Source: Setaria digitata (Eukaryota > Nematoda > Chromadorea > Rhabditida > Setariidae). From it: a stretch of DNA of 64,000 nt. The notes under the pieces were generated by a model that saw only the letters and a list, made by a program, of their open reading frames with translations, was not told the DNA's origin and did not search any database. This document shows, in pieces, positions 50,117 through 62,865 of the stretch. Both the position numbers and the translations under genes were made by a program. The DNA lies in assembly GCA_003640385.1 (NCBI GenBank), contig RCAB01000222.1, positions 35,555 to 99,554 on the forward strand, given 5' to 3'. The first letter of the stretch is position 1. Every line of letters starts with the position of its first letter.

Positions 50117-50440
50117 TTGCAATTTCGAAATATTTTGTTCAAAATATTTTTTTTGCAATTTTTGAGAAAAGCCAGTAAGAAAGAAACGAAAAATCATCTG
50201 AAATCTGTAAAATTTCAAAGAGCATTGGTAGATTTGGCGAAAATCCCACGAGACAAAAATAATTGGAAACCTGAAAGCATAATCAATAGTTTATCAAATT
50301 TAAGTTTCAGATGTTTCATGAAAATGATAAATCTACTTCCGTTGCAATTTCAATCGTATTGCATAATAATCAAACTACTGTTAATCATTTTTTTTTTCAT
50401 TTCGTTTTTTTGTTTTATTTTTTCTTTTAAGCAACTTTGA
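50117..50440 (+). CDS. Lysine-rich open frame with hydrophobic tail, uncertain
   Basis: 107 codons are open, but the first ATG is internal (near 50308), so a spliced 5' part would be needed. The middle reads KASKKETKNHLKSVKFQ, RALVDLAKIPRDKNNWKPES and SNLSFRCFMKMINLLP, which looks coding. The last 25 codons are a phenylalanine/isoleucine run over T-rich DNA. It lies 1.8 kb upstream of the insulin-like gene on the same strand. No family recognised. Confidence 0.25.
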   Translation: MQFRNILFKIFFLQFLRKASKKETKNHLKSVKFQRALVDLAKIPRDKNNWKPESIINSLSNLSFRCFMKMINLLPLQFQSYCIIIKLLLIIFFFISFFCFIFSFKQL

Positions 50441-52274
50441 TGTGTAAAAATATATTACTGTCTAATTGGCTCAGCATCAAAAAAAAAAAAAAAAAAATTT
50501 TGATTTGCCATATTGGTACTGGAAATGAATTAAAGTGTGCTAGACGAATAAACCGTTTGTACTCAATTTAAAATTTTTTTTGCAAATATATTTAAAAGAA
50601 AAAAAAGGAAATTTTCAAGTATAAAAACTTTGAAGTGTTTCTGAAGTTGATTAAAATTTCCCATCTATCCATTTGTTTTGTTCACCTATACTTGAAGTTT
50701 AAAATAAAATAGGGAAAAATATCATAATTATTATTACGGTTTCGTAAGATTTTTTTTTGCTGAATCAATAGGAATATGAAATTCCGAATTTATTTTTGAA
50801 TTTCCTTTCCTTTTTTTTATAAGAAAAAGAAGATCGGTGATGATAGCATTAATAATAAATAGCATTACAGCCTAAATTAGGAAGCCACAATAAGACTGAT
50901 ACTTAATTTCTGAAGATTTTAAAGAATTTTGGAAGATTTAGGAAATGCTTTTCTTCCTTTCCTCCTCTCTCTCTCTTTCTCTCTCTTAGTCCAAAAAAAT
51001 TTTGTTCATCAAATAAAATCAAACTTAAGTGAATACAATGCCAAAAAACTTTAATAGTTCTTGTTGGATCAATTAAATAAATTGTTGCATTACATATTGA
51101 AATCTTCTTTACTTGCAAATTAAATCCTTTCTTCGCAAATCTTTTTGAAATTTAAATCAATTTTTCTTTTTCTTTTTTTAATAAATAGTTTTCTCGCTTC
51201 CTTCTTTCTTTCTTTTTTTTTCTTTTTTTGTTTTTGTATTTTCGCAGCTTTCAAGTTATTTAACGATGAATTATGATTTAACGCAAAAGAAAAAAGTTTT
51301 ATATTTATTAAAATGATATAATAATATTACAATGAATAAAATGACCAGAGAATGAATACGAAAAATGTTAAAGATCGAGATGTTACACAAATTGTGCCAT
51401 TTTTTGATGTATCTTTTTTTTTTCCTTTTTTTTTCATTTTTTAATGTAGCATAAAATATTGTCGAGAGAGTTTCACACATTTCTGACGTATTTTTTTTTT
51501 TTTTTTCAGATATGCTTGAATTTTCATATCGGTTTGTTTAACTTTTATCAGTTTTTTTTTTTTTTTTTGGTTCAATTTTTTCTGTTCCTTTTTTTTTTCT
51601 GAATGCGAGAAAAAAAAGCATCAAATGCTATCAATGTATTGGCAGTTAAATCGAATTCGATAGCATTTCAATACCGATGGTTGGATAGGAAGACATAATT
51701 TAAATTTTATGTTAATGTGTTTCTTTGAAATTAAGATTTATGTTTACTTCGAATAACTTACAATAATAACAATATAATATATCATTCATTCTTTTTCTTT
51801 CTTTGTCTTTACAATTAACACTTAATATGCAAGTGATTATTTATTACCGTTGGAATCTAAAATTAATCATTTTCGTTTTTTTTTTCTCTTTTTAATTAAC
51901 ATTAATGAATTTACTCATTTGAGATACAGATATTTAGTTTCCATGTGAAATAAAAAACATTTGTTGCGGAGAAAATAAAAAAGTTTTCGTGAAACAGGCA
52001 AAAAAAAGCTTTCAGAAATTTCAAAAGTTTGAGTGGTTAGATTTAAAGTAGTAAAAGCTCAAGAAAAAAAAAAAAAAATTGAAAAATTGAAGTGTTATTT
52101 TGATCTTAAGTTCAATTTTTTCCTCTGAAAAGCATTTCTTTTCGACCGAAAAATAAATAATTATTAATGCAGCAATCAGTTAATTAGCGCGTTATGCGGT
52201 AAACAATTCTAAATCAAAAGCAAATTTAAAGCAAGTGCCAAAAATTAAAATGAAATTAAAGCGGAGGCTCGAAC
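50441..52274. other. Upstream region of the insulin-like gene; nothing else seen
   Basis: AT-rich with long T runs (51495-51510, 51551-51568). No exon-like island. A 47-codon ATG frame at 52250-52393 overlaps the first insulin exon in another frame. It does not lead in phase into the next exon and is treated as a shadow. Confidence 0.45.
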
Positions 52275-55200
52275 ATGTCTCGTCCGAGCTCCTGGATATT
52301 CCGGAGCAGCGGTATTTTCTATATATTTATGGCATTTATGGTCAAATGTTCCACTTCAAGAGCAAGAGAAGTAGCTGTACATATTCAAGTTAGATTGAAT
52401 TAATTACATTCCAATTAATTCATACTTTCTAAATTATTCATCGATATCTTAATATCAATCATTTAGCACCAGTTCTACTAAAATGTTTTGAGCATTACTT
52501 AGATCATTTGTAACTTAAAATCTTTTAATCTTTTCAAAAATTTTTTCACTGAACCGTAACTTCCGACACTTTTATTTTCTTCCGCAACCTTTATGCCTGA
52601 AAATTTTCCTTATTTAATTGTTTCATTAATTAATAATTTATGCAGTAGGATTTTACTTTTTTTTAGCCGTCTGATGCTTTTGAAAATTTTGTTAATGCAT
52701 ATTATAAAAAGGAACAAATCCTAGCAACAAATTATTTTCGGATTTGTGGCAGAGGACTTGTGAATGCTTTGATCAAGGTGAATTAAAATAACTTCACTGC
52801 TTTTTTTTGGTTCCCGCAATGTAAATAGGAGAAAGCATTAAACGAAATAGAAGGCTTTAATTCTTATTACAAATTTTACTTAATTAATTCCATTTAATCA
52901 TTGCCTTGGTATATCTTAGATCTTTATGCAATTCTGCTTTTTTTGCAGTTTCAGAATTAGCCAAACAGTTATTATAATTTAAAATTATATTAATTCCAGG
53001 CTTGCACACCAACGGATGATTCAAGTCCATGCTTTCAAAGTTCATCTAATACATTGTGTAAGTAAGCGTATCATAACTTCCATTTTATTATAATAAAAAG
53101 AAATTTCTTGAGCATAGGCATTTTTTATTTCTTGTTTAGAAAGCAAGAAGTTTTTTTCAGTTCCTACCAAGTTTCTTTTTTTTCCCAAGTTGAAATTAAA
53201 TCATTGAAAGTCATTAATTTATGCATATTACAGGATAAGAAGATTGATTTTCATTATTGTTTTTGGTAATTTTACTTAACAAAAAAATGCTGAAATTTTT
53301 ACACTATTTTTTTGGCAACTTTCTTTATTCAGTGGCAAAAATTGGGTCTGCAAATTTAATAATATTATATGCCAGTGATTGATATTTCAATTGAAAGACA
53401 ATGAGAACTTCTGAACTGTAATGTTATAATATTCTAGTATAACTATAATATTAAATTACCAACTATTAAATATTAAGTACTAACTATTAACTACTAATAT
53501 TAAGCATTAATATATATATTAATGTATATATATTTATACATATATATATGTATATATATATATATGTAAAAATATATGTTATATATGACATATTTTTACA
53601 ATTACAGTTTATATATATATGTATATGTATACATTATATATATATATATGTAAAAATGTAATTAATGTAATTATATTATTAGTGTAATTAAGTATTAACT
53701 GTTAATGCTAAATATTGTTGAATATTATGAAGTATATAATTAAATATTAACTGTTTCTACTAATAAATATAGTATTTTAATCTCCTTACCTGTATACTGT
53801 CTTTATGATTACTCCTACTACCAGTTCTGTTTGTTTGGATGAAAATCCTTCCGAAGTCTTCTCTAACTGTAAAATTTACCTTTTCATGTTTAGATGAATA
53901 ATGATTTATTTATTTATTGAAAGGAAATGTCTTTATTTGATCGATACAAAATTTTTTAGAATAAATATTTCAGAAATATTCGAAGTTAATTATGCCATGC
54001 AGCCAGCACTGATCGAATCCAAAAAAAAAAAAAATGCGTCACAAATTTTTTTTTTGCTTTAATTAATCTTTACTGCTCAAAAATTCCCTAAAATTATTGA
54101 TTGAACACTTATTAAATTATTAATGTTAATCATATAATATAAAAGTGCTTCCTCTCCATCCTTACTTCGTCCGGTAATTACTAAAATTAATTTAGCCGTT
54201 TTTTGTTTTCATTTAAATGTTGAATATCTTTCCAGTAGTTTAAATTTAAATTTACACAATTCCAAAATTTAATTTCAACAAATTTTTACTTGAAGATTTT
54301 TTGCTTTCTTATCGATCTGTTAAGCGGTCGAAAAGAGAACTTTCAGTAAATGCTATCCATGGTTTCAAGCTATATATAATCATCGTTTAAATTGTTCTAC
54401 ATCATCGAATCACTTTCTTCATTCAAAACGTGCACAGTCAATTCGGAGCATCAACCAAACAGATTATCAAATAACATTGGAAACAGAGAGACTAATTAGC
54501 TATTAAAGCTTAGAAGTTAGTCTGAAGTTTAGGTAATTCAGTAAAACCTAAACAAAAATCATTTCAACTTGATGGATTTTACTGCGCTCGTATTGATCTG
54601 TGTAGTTACCAGTTCTCGGATGTTGGATCACATGCAAATGTTGAACAAAATTGATGTTCAATCATTGTGATTCTACTAAACCAATTAAATTACCTTTTCA
54701 ATAGTTTCATTTGTTCATGCTTATCAATGTATTTGTCTCAGAGTAGATATTTGAATTAAATTAATCTAGTGCGATTATTTAAGCTTTTAAATTGCTCAAC
54801 CGAGAACAACTGACTGTTGATCAAATCATGCATTCAACCAAACTATAGATGTTTGAATTAGATAATCCCGATACGATTTTTATAACTGATATCGTTATCA
54901 GATTCTGCTTGACCGCTGAATTCTTCACAAGCTTTCATCATCATTTTTCATTCTTAACCGTTCAATTCGCTTGAAATTTATTTTTTTTTATCAGTGCTAG
55001 CTAATGTTGAGTTAAATAGATGCATGAAAAGAAAAAAGATTACGCCACTTAGCACTTTTGGCTATAAACTAACGGTCCATTTACGTCACTGTAATGTGAC
55101 TGAAAGCATCACGAGAATTCTAGCGTCCATGTTGGAACGAACTTAGGACTTTTGCCTGTAAACTTTTTTTTTTTTTTTTTTTTAGAAAAAAGACCGAATT

Positions 55201-55477
55201 ATGCAAATTTTTTTAAAAATAATTTCTTCACTTTCTGTTTTCTTGTAATATTATCTACGTAGTAGTGCAAGAAATGTATTGAAAACTAAGATTTCAAAAA
55301 AAAAAAATTTTTTTTTCAAATTTATCATAACAAAATGTAATATGATAAATTACAGATGCAGACAAAATGTCAAATCGTAGCTACCGTCGAGGTGTTGCGA
55401 CAACTTGTTGCGATTACGGAAAATGCTCACAGGAATATTTAGCAACGTTTTGTTGCGAAAAGTTGAATAATGAGTGA
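52275..55477 (+). CDS. Insulin-like peptide precursor (beta-type, nematode INS family)
   Basis: Four exons: 52275-52370, 52667-52777, 53000-53057 and 55356-55477, 128 residues, with phases 0, 0 and 1 that all match. Exon 1 gives a hydrophobic signal (IFYIFMAFMVKC). Exons 2-3 give the B chain: YFRICGRGLVNALIKAC keeps the insulin pattern C-G-x-x-L with eleven residues between the cysteines. An extra cysteine follows (DDSSPC). Exon 4 carries a dibasic site (SYRR) and then the A chain: GVATTCCDYGKCSQEYLATF, then CCEKLNNE and stop. Eight cysteines in all are expected to give the four disulfides of C. elegans beta-type insulins, whose A chains also end in CC. Odd point: four residues rather than the usual three separate CC from the next C. 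It would be a secreted ligand for the DAF-2-type receptor, as agonist or antagonist. Confidence 0.85.
53505..53655. repeat. AT-rich (TA/TATG)n cluster with inverted parts
   Basis: Runs of TATATATG type units, including GTAAAAATATATGT and its near reverse complement ACATATTTTTAC about 10 bases later. It lies in the last intron of the insulin-like gene. Confidence 0.7.
54347..54506 (+). CDS. Coding-like exon inside the insulin gene's last intron
   Basis: After the acceptor AACTTTCAG the frame (phase 2) reads KCYPWFQAIYNHRLNC, then STSSNHFLHSKRAQSIRSIN and QTDYQITLETERLISY before TAA. It has two cysteines and a dibasic KR. Its phase does not fit exon 3 of the insulin-like gene. It may belong to a second small secreted gene nested here, or be a decayed paralogue. 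About 65 bases further on, ATG 54572 starts another signal-like frame (MDFTALVLICVVTSSRML). Confidence 0.3.
54995..55146 (+). CDS. Possible alternative last exon of the insulin-like gene
   Basis: A pyrimidine-rich acceptor (TTTTTTTTTATCAG) opens a 49-codon frame ending in TAG: LANVELNRCMKRKKITPLST, FGYKLTVHLRHCNVTESITR, ILASMLERT. It enters in phase 1, exactly what exon 3 of the insulin-like gene (ends 53057) would deliver. Splicing here would replace the A chain by an unrelated tail with two cysteines and a basic KRKK. It may be a real alternative or a chance open patch. Confidence 0.3.
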
Positions 55478-56554
<1,077 letters not shown>

Positions 56555-58680
56555 TCAGCCCCAGAATCGACTCGACATTGTAAGCCTAAGCTTTCGACGA
56601 GGCGATCGTTTGTATGCTTCATCTGGAAAAAAACTTTTTAAATTACATGATTTTTCAAGTAACTTTATCGATTCAATGAATATATTTTTCCCTATTATTT
56701 GCGTCCAAACTGTTGAAATGACAAACTGGTAAAAGTTTTCTTAAAATATTGAAGGTGAACTCCTCAAGGTAAGTTATAGCACAGGAATTCAGGTAATTGT
56801 TACAGCATTAAATTTAAGGTAAGCTATAGAAATAACAACTAAATGCTCAAAGAGATGAAATCTCCAACATACCTAGATTTGTGTCATCAAAAATTGCAGC
56901 TGATTTACCATCATCAAGCTAAAAACAAAAACGAGTTGTGATTTCCAAAAAGTTATACCATAATGCTTTCACTTACTGCTCCGTAAATTTATGAAACATT
57001 TTGAAATTTGATGACTAGGGAAATTGATAGTTGAGGTGTAAATTTGAATGTTACTGAACAGAAGTTAAATGACGCATGAGTTGATATATTATTGATTTCA
57101 CTTGGAAGATTTGCTTCTTGTTCATTTAGAGAATAATTTAGACAATTTTGAAATAAGCTCAAAAATTATTTTAAAAAAATTATTTAAAAGACTGAAAGAA
57201 CTTTTGGTATGAATTTCAAAAAAAAAAAATTGATTTAAGCAATTAACCGCCACCATATCATCTTTACGTTTTCCCCAAAATCGGCTTGATTTAACTAATT
57301 TGTTTCGTGCTTCATTTAATGATCGCTTTTCACCCAACTGCTGCAGCAGTGGCATCGGTAAAAGTTGTTGGTCCTGAACAAAAATAAAAGTAATAATTCA
57401 TCAGCAATTAATTAATGCTTCATTTCCGTAAATGCCATAGTTTTTCAACAGATTATCTTTGGATTATTTATTTTGAACGACTTTTTATCTTTGGGCTCAT
57501 TTATTTTGAACAGCCTGTAAATAAAAGGGTGAACTTGAAAGTTTTCGAGTTTATTTACCTACATCATACTTATATCACCTTTGATGATCTGATTTTCGAA
57601 GATGTGAGATATTTAAATTACCTCTTAAGAATCGATAACGACGTTGAAATTAGCTGATTTATTTTGTTATAATTTGATTCTTATTAAAATGATGCATTAA
57701 GAACGTAAAACATAAGAATAAACGTTTTAAGAAAGTGGTAATTGACAATTAATTGCTACCTGAATTAGTAGCAATTAATTGTCCAAGAACTTTGGGTCGA
57801 AAAAAAGCAAATATAATTAGTTAACATTTAATTAACAGATATTTTTTATTTATGCATTATTTCATCATTTTCTTCAGGTTGAAATTTTGTTTGAAAAACT
57901 TTTGTTTGGCCTGAAGGAAATGATGAAGTAATGCATAAATAAAAAATATCCGTTAATTAAATATTAACTAATTATATAAATTATCATATGCTAGACATTA
58001 ATAATATAAGGTTGGAAATTCTAGCTATTGGTGGAGAAATTAATTACTACATGAACTTCTCAAATAACTAGTTACCACTAAACTTCTCGCTTGACTGATT
58101 GCTACCTAAAGTTCCTGTACAATTAATTGCTACCTGAATTAGTAGCAATCAAACACTCACTGAAGTTGTCAAAAATTTGTAATTTCTCATCTTGTTCAGA
58201 AAGAATTAACAAATTTTTTCCTTTATTGCTTTACTCCTTCAATTTTTAATCAGAGTGAATAAATTTTCCACTCATTTATGAAGATGATACTTGAAAATCT
58301 TAAAATAATGCTGGAATGAAAGGTATTTTGTGTGAGAAAAATAACTGACAAAAGTATTGATGATATTCAAATCTATAATCTCTTTTAAAAAGAAAGAAAA
58401 GAAAAAACAAACTTATTAAAAAGCACAAAAATTATTAAATTTTTTAATTATTACAAAGCTGTTGTTATAAATTATCTGCAAAATAATTTAAAAAAATTAA
58501 AAAATGGAAATCACGTCTTACATCATATTTCTTTTTAAGCAAAGTACAGTAAACAGTATTAAATCTGTTGAGACATTCTTCTTCATCCATTTCGTATGAA
58601 AGGGTAAAATGGATTAGCATGCTGGTTAATATCATGATTGGTATCATCGAGTAGCGTAATACCATCGTAAAAAGTACCAT
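56555..58680 (-). CDS. Neuropeptide precursor with two SSRFW-amide peptides
   Basis: Four exons: 58680-58522, 57373-57248, 56918-56873 and 56622-56555 (stop TGA), 132 residues, all phases matching. Exon 1 is a signal peptide (MVLRYSMIPIMILTSMLIHF, cut near TLS/YEM) followed by an acidic spacer with two cysteines (EEECLNRFNTVYC). Exon 2 has LGEKR, then SLNEARNKLVKSSRFW and GKR, that is, an amidation glycine before a dibasic site. Exon 3 is an acidic spacer. Exon 4 has YKR, then SPRRKLRLTMSSRFWG and the stop, so the second copy also ends in an amidation glycine. Two copies of the same C-terminus, each with processing signals, is the classic layout of a peptide-hormone precursor. I do not recognise the SSRFW-amide family: it is neither an RF-amide (FLP) nor the GLW/AW-amide peptides I know. 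An acceptor CTGTTTCAG at 58709 could take a spliced leader. Confidence 0.8.
57744..58149. mobile_element. Candidate foldback/MITE-like element in neuropeptide intron 1
   Basis: A 406-base block bounded by identical 31-base direct copies (57745-57775 and 58119-58149, beginning ACAATTAATTGCTACCTGAA). The left copy forms a perfect 16-bp stem with an 8-base loop. Inside lies a 68-bp inverted repeat (57811-57878 and 57910-57977) with four mismatches, all transitions, around a 31-base loop. Between the inverted repeat and the right copy are diverged units like GATTGCTACCTAAAGTTCCT. No transposase is present. It could be a non-autonomous DNA element or a dsRNA-forming intronic hairpin. Confidence 0.5.
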
Positions 58681-58708
58681 ATTTAATAATTTATCAAATT
58701 TAAGGAAT

Positions 58709-59791
58709 CTGAAACAGTAGCAGGAAATTATGCCATCAGAATTATTGTTCTGAACACAAGTCATCATCGTACATTTGTTAATATTACAATATATGGATTA
58801 ATGAAACGACCTTAGTTGTAGAAATGTAGAAATAAAAAAAAAGTGATTTAAAAAATGGAAGGGAAAGGGAAATTTCTGACTTAATGGCTATCGAAATTGT
58901 AAAAGTTATTGTATATTACTTGCTTCATAAGAAGAGTTAACATATTTCAAAGTATGTAATTATTTTACTCACTAATTTGTGTCAAAAACAAACGAAATTG
59001 GAAAAATTACACATTTTTTAAGATGTCAATTATTTAGAAATTATTCTTGCTACGGTGAATTATCCTATAAATTAAGTTTTCCGATTTTTTTTTTCTGAAT
59101 CCAATTTTATTCGTATGCAACACATACTTGCAAATTATTGCTATTTAAATTTTCCATAAATTTTTTCTAGGTTAGAAAAATAAAAGAAATAAAAGGAAGA
59201 CATATTATACTTTTACTCCTTGAGCCAATGACTCTTTCGATCTACAGCGACAGTTAATTAAATTAAAGCCGCGTAAAATTAAAACAAATGAAAAACTGAA
59301 ATTAGTGATTTATAATTTTTTATAAAACTTATAAATAATTGCTTAAGAATTTGTCAAAAGAGAATATAACATGGTAATGATATTGAAAAAGTTTAGGGGT
59401 ACATTGATAATATAGAAAATTTATCATATAATTGAGAAGTACAAGTGAATTCCATCGAAATTCTCATGCGTGAAAATTTTGAGGAGAAAGAATTCTAATC
59501 TAACCATCATTATACTTTATAAATACTTTCAGTTTTACTCTTCAATTTTATAAAATGTTAATATTAAGAAAAAAAAAACAAATTTTATTATTAAAAAAAG
59601 GATTATTAATTTTTAAAATTAAAAATGCAATAAAATTTCAGGCATTATCCTAAGATGTTATGAAAGTTATTCTAAAATCTCTTAATTTCAAAATTTTCTT
59701 CCTCACATCTGCTATACCTCCTATACGAGAAAGACGATATACTGGTTTACACAATAATAATAATTAATAATTAATAATAATAATAATAATT

Positions 59792-59844
<53 letters not shown>

Positions 59845-60366
59845 GTAAAAGTAAATTGTTATTTATCTTTTAAGTGAAAATAGTCGCAAAGCTACTTATC
59901 TAAAATTGACAAATTCACTCATTTCATATAGTATTTACTGTTTTATATTCCACAGTCATTTAATTAAAAATTTCTACTTTATATTTAGTGAGAATTTTTA
60001 CCTTCCAATTATTTATCAATTGTTTTCATTATTAATTTGAATTTTTTTCCATCATTCTTGCTAGCTCATATTTTTTACTAAATTAGTTGTGAATAAAAAG
60101 AAATTATAATTTTAGATTGAATTCGAATTCAGTAAAGAAGATAGAAATTTAGACAACATTTTATAGACCAGAAATTTGCACAACATGTTAAACAAAATGA
60201 ATAAGAAATGTCGAATTGAAATTCGAGGAAAGAAAAGAAAAAACTTGTGAATAAAGCACTTGCAAATAAGTATTAGTAACATTTTGCCTGAAATAAAATT
60301 TTTGAAAGCTATGATTAAATTTTCTTATTAATTTTTTTCTTTCTAATTTTATTGTATTGTTGATAG
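58709..60366. other. Upstream region of the neuropeptide gene; no gene seen
   Basis: This should hold the neuropeptide promoter (minus strand). It also contains an (AAT)n array at 59756-59844 and A/T runs. Short plus-strand coding-like pieces near 59695-59765 (TSAIPPIRERRYTGLH) and 60115-60170 (IEFEFSKEDRNLDNIL, after TTATAATTTTAG) could be exons of the gene ending at 60480, but I cannot join them. Confidence 0.4.
59756..59844. repeat. (AAT)n microsatellite with TAATTAATAATT interruptions
   Basis: About 90 bases of AAT units on the plus strand, broken in the first half by AATTAATAATT. It is simple sequence. Confidence 0.95.
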
Positions 60367-60480
60367 AAAGCGTTTCCCGGAAATGCTGAAATTATCCTAA
60401 TTCATTCAATTCAACTTCATGAATGTCAAATAAATTCCTTGGCGAGCGATTGTCATTTACTTGAATCTCGAATCGGATAA
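60367..60480 (+). CDS. Probable terminal exon of an unrecognised gene
   Basis: The acceptor TTGTTGATAG opens a 37-codon frame in phase 0 that ends in TAATAA: KAFPGNAEIILIHSIQLHEC, QINSLASDCHLLESRIG. The stop is followed at once by AATAAA (TAATAAATAAATTT), consistent with a 3' end. G+C is raised. Two cysteines ten residues apart suggest a secreted or extracytoplasmic protein, but there is no known family and no certain upstream exon. Confidence 0.3.
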   Translation, partial: KAFPGNAEIILIHSIQLHECQINSLASDCHLLESRIG

Positions 60481-62865
60481 TAAATAAATTTATCGTTTAC
60501 ATTTTAAGAATATATAAAGCTTAATAACCTTTTGCTTATCAGCGGGGACGATGTAAATATATCATCACTTCGTCCTAATGTTAAACACTATTCACTTCAT
60601 CAGCACAGGTGTAATTGAAGCTTTTTATATGGAATTAAACTTTTTCTTCTCATTGTTTTTTCTTTTTCTTAAAAAAAGAAAGACGGTTAGGTATGTACAT
60701 GAGAAATTCAGAGAAAATGTCTGAGAAAACTTCTTCAACAAATACCTTCTCATAGAAAAATGCTCACTTGAATACCATATCTTTTTTCTAGTTATAACAA
60801 TTTTTCCGAGATTTCATTTATCATGCACAAATGGATAACTAATCATACTTTATACATCATTTCCCTTCAAGTAGTTCTTTTTTTAATTACAGTAAGTAAT
60901 CGGAAATTAGAATGAATTCTAGCAATTTATTGATATGATAAGAATGACATAATTTTTATTGTTAAGTCTATTTTTTTTCTAAAGGTAAAAACTCTTAGTT
61001 GATTATGAAAAGAATTTATGAATATTACTAATTCCTGATTCAAAAACGGAATTGAGATATTTCAATTAAATATGAAGCGATGAAATTTTTATTAATTGCG
61101 TGAAATTTTTTGTAAAAAATTCTAATTCCATTGTCACTCCCAATTATTTCAACTGTTTTAATTTTCACACATGTCAAAGAAAAAATTTCGGATCCTGAAA
61201 TTCAGAAATGTCTTAATTTCTCTGTATCAATTTGATATCAAATTCCACTTAACTTGAAATTCATCATTATCTTCTCACTATTTATCATTATTTATACTAA
61301 GCAATAGTGTGGAATGCTGCAAATGAAAATTGTCAAATGCTATTTACTCCATCTGAAATGCATGTTACTCAGGAAAAAAACCTGATACAAACATGATTTG
61401 TTTTTAAATTTCCACCTCGCACTTCAATTTCAGAAAAAGAATAATTTCACAAAAAATTCAAAGGAAATTTAAATAGACTAATTTGAAAATAACACTATCA
61501 ATTATTAAAAACTTAGTTTTCAAATAATGAATGAATGAAAAATGGAATACTCCTAAAAAAAAAAAGGGGAAAAAGAAAACGAAAGAAATTGTTCGATTAT
61601 TGTAAGTAAATGAATTTTAAAAATTGGAAAAAGAAAAAAACTGCTTGTTTACTGTGTTATTGCTAATAATTGTTATGATATTGCTAAGTTAATATCTGGG
61701 AAATTCTCGAGGCAGAATGTCCGCTTTCATTTCTTCAATTAGCTAATAATCTATAAAAAAATTACGTCGGCTTCCCTTAATATCTTAGTCATATTATTTT
61801 CTAAAGAAAACTTCAAAAATGAAGCAGATGTAAAGTTAATGGAAATCCAAATAGCATGACAGCCAAGCCAAGCACGAAAAAAGCCTTTTCCATATGATAA
61901 TTTTATCTTATGAAAAAGAACGATCATCAAAGGACGTCATTAAACATGCTTATATTACAAGCATTATAACAGTGTAATTGTAGTAACTTCGAATAGCAAC
62001 TTATTATAAAGAAACGGAATAATTGACTGACAGGAGAATGAGTTACCTGCAAAAACTGATAGGAGGATGTCGCCTGCAAGCAAGAAATTGATAAAAAGAT
62101 GAATTACCTGGAAACAGTTGATTAGAGGATAACTAAATTAAGAAAAAAATGCAGAAAATGAAAACTTTCCTGCAGAGAGCAGGGAAATGACGAATGACCT
62201 TCAAGAAATGTTTTAAAAAAAATTACCTGTCGAAAATGGACAGAGAATGTCACTTGGAGAAGCGATTGGAAGAGGTGGCAGCACAAATTGATAGAAGAAC
62301 GAAAATAAGGTGCTTAATTTTTATTGGTAGAATCGGAAAAATATCGAAGTAGTGACGAGCAGAATTTATTATACTTTATAAAAAAATTTTTTTTATTCAA
62401 AGCATCATTTGATATGAAATGTGACGCCATGTAATAATACTCAGGCAGACTACATATAATTAGATAATTTATTAAATTTTGCTGAACTGAAAGCTCTAAT
62501 GATAAACGGATAGTATGACAAGTAGACTGAAATAAGATTGGAATGTAAAAGGTTGGGAATATATTTCTGAAGAATTTGAAAACATCCACGAAAAAGGATT
62601 GTGGTGTCAGTGGTATGCATGTGTGTGTCTGTGCGTGCTGTGAAAGCGCTGGGTATGATATTCGGTCTAGATTAAAGTTCCAATAATTCAGTTTTTCAAG
62701 GTATGTAAGTTCCGTTATATTATATCTTACTATTCTTTCAAGACATGTAGGTTTTTTTATAATAAATTTTTTAAGCTACACAGGTTTTGTTATAATATTT
62801 TGGGTTATGGAAATATATCAATAAAATTAGGGTCACATTTAAGATTACATTAGCGTCACATTGCC
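60481..62865. other. No supported gene; 3' flank of the 63-kb gene
   Basis: AT-rich. A diverged repeat at 62030-62290 has units centred on GAATTACCTGNAAANNNTGA, spaced about 60 bases. A TG-rich stretch at 62610-62645 (GCATGTGTGTGTCTGTGCGT) lies in the probable 3' region of the minus-strand gene ending at 62866. Confidence 0.45.

Noticed and set aside
52250..52393. 47-codon ATG frame (MKLKRRLEHVSSELLDIP...)
   Set aside because: It looks coding, but no donor in it has the phase needed by the next exon, whereas the ATG at 52275 in another frame gives a signal peptide and joins the B-chain exon in phase.
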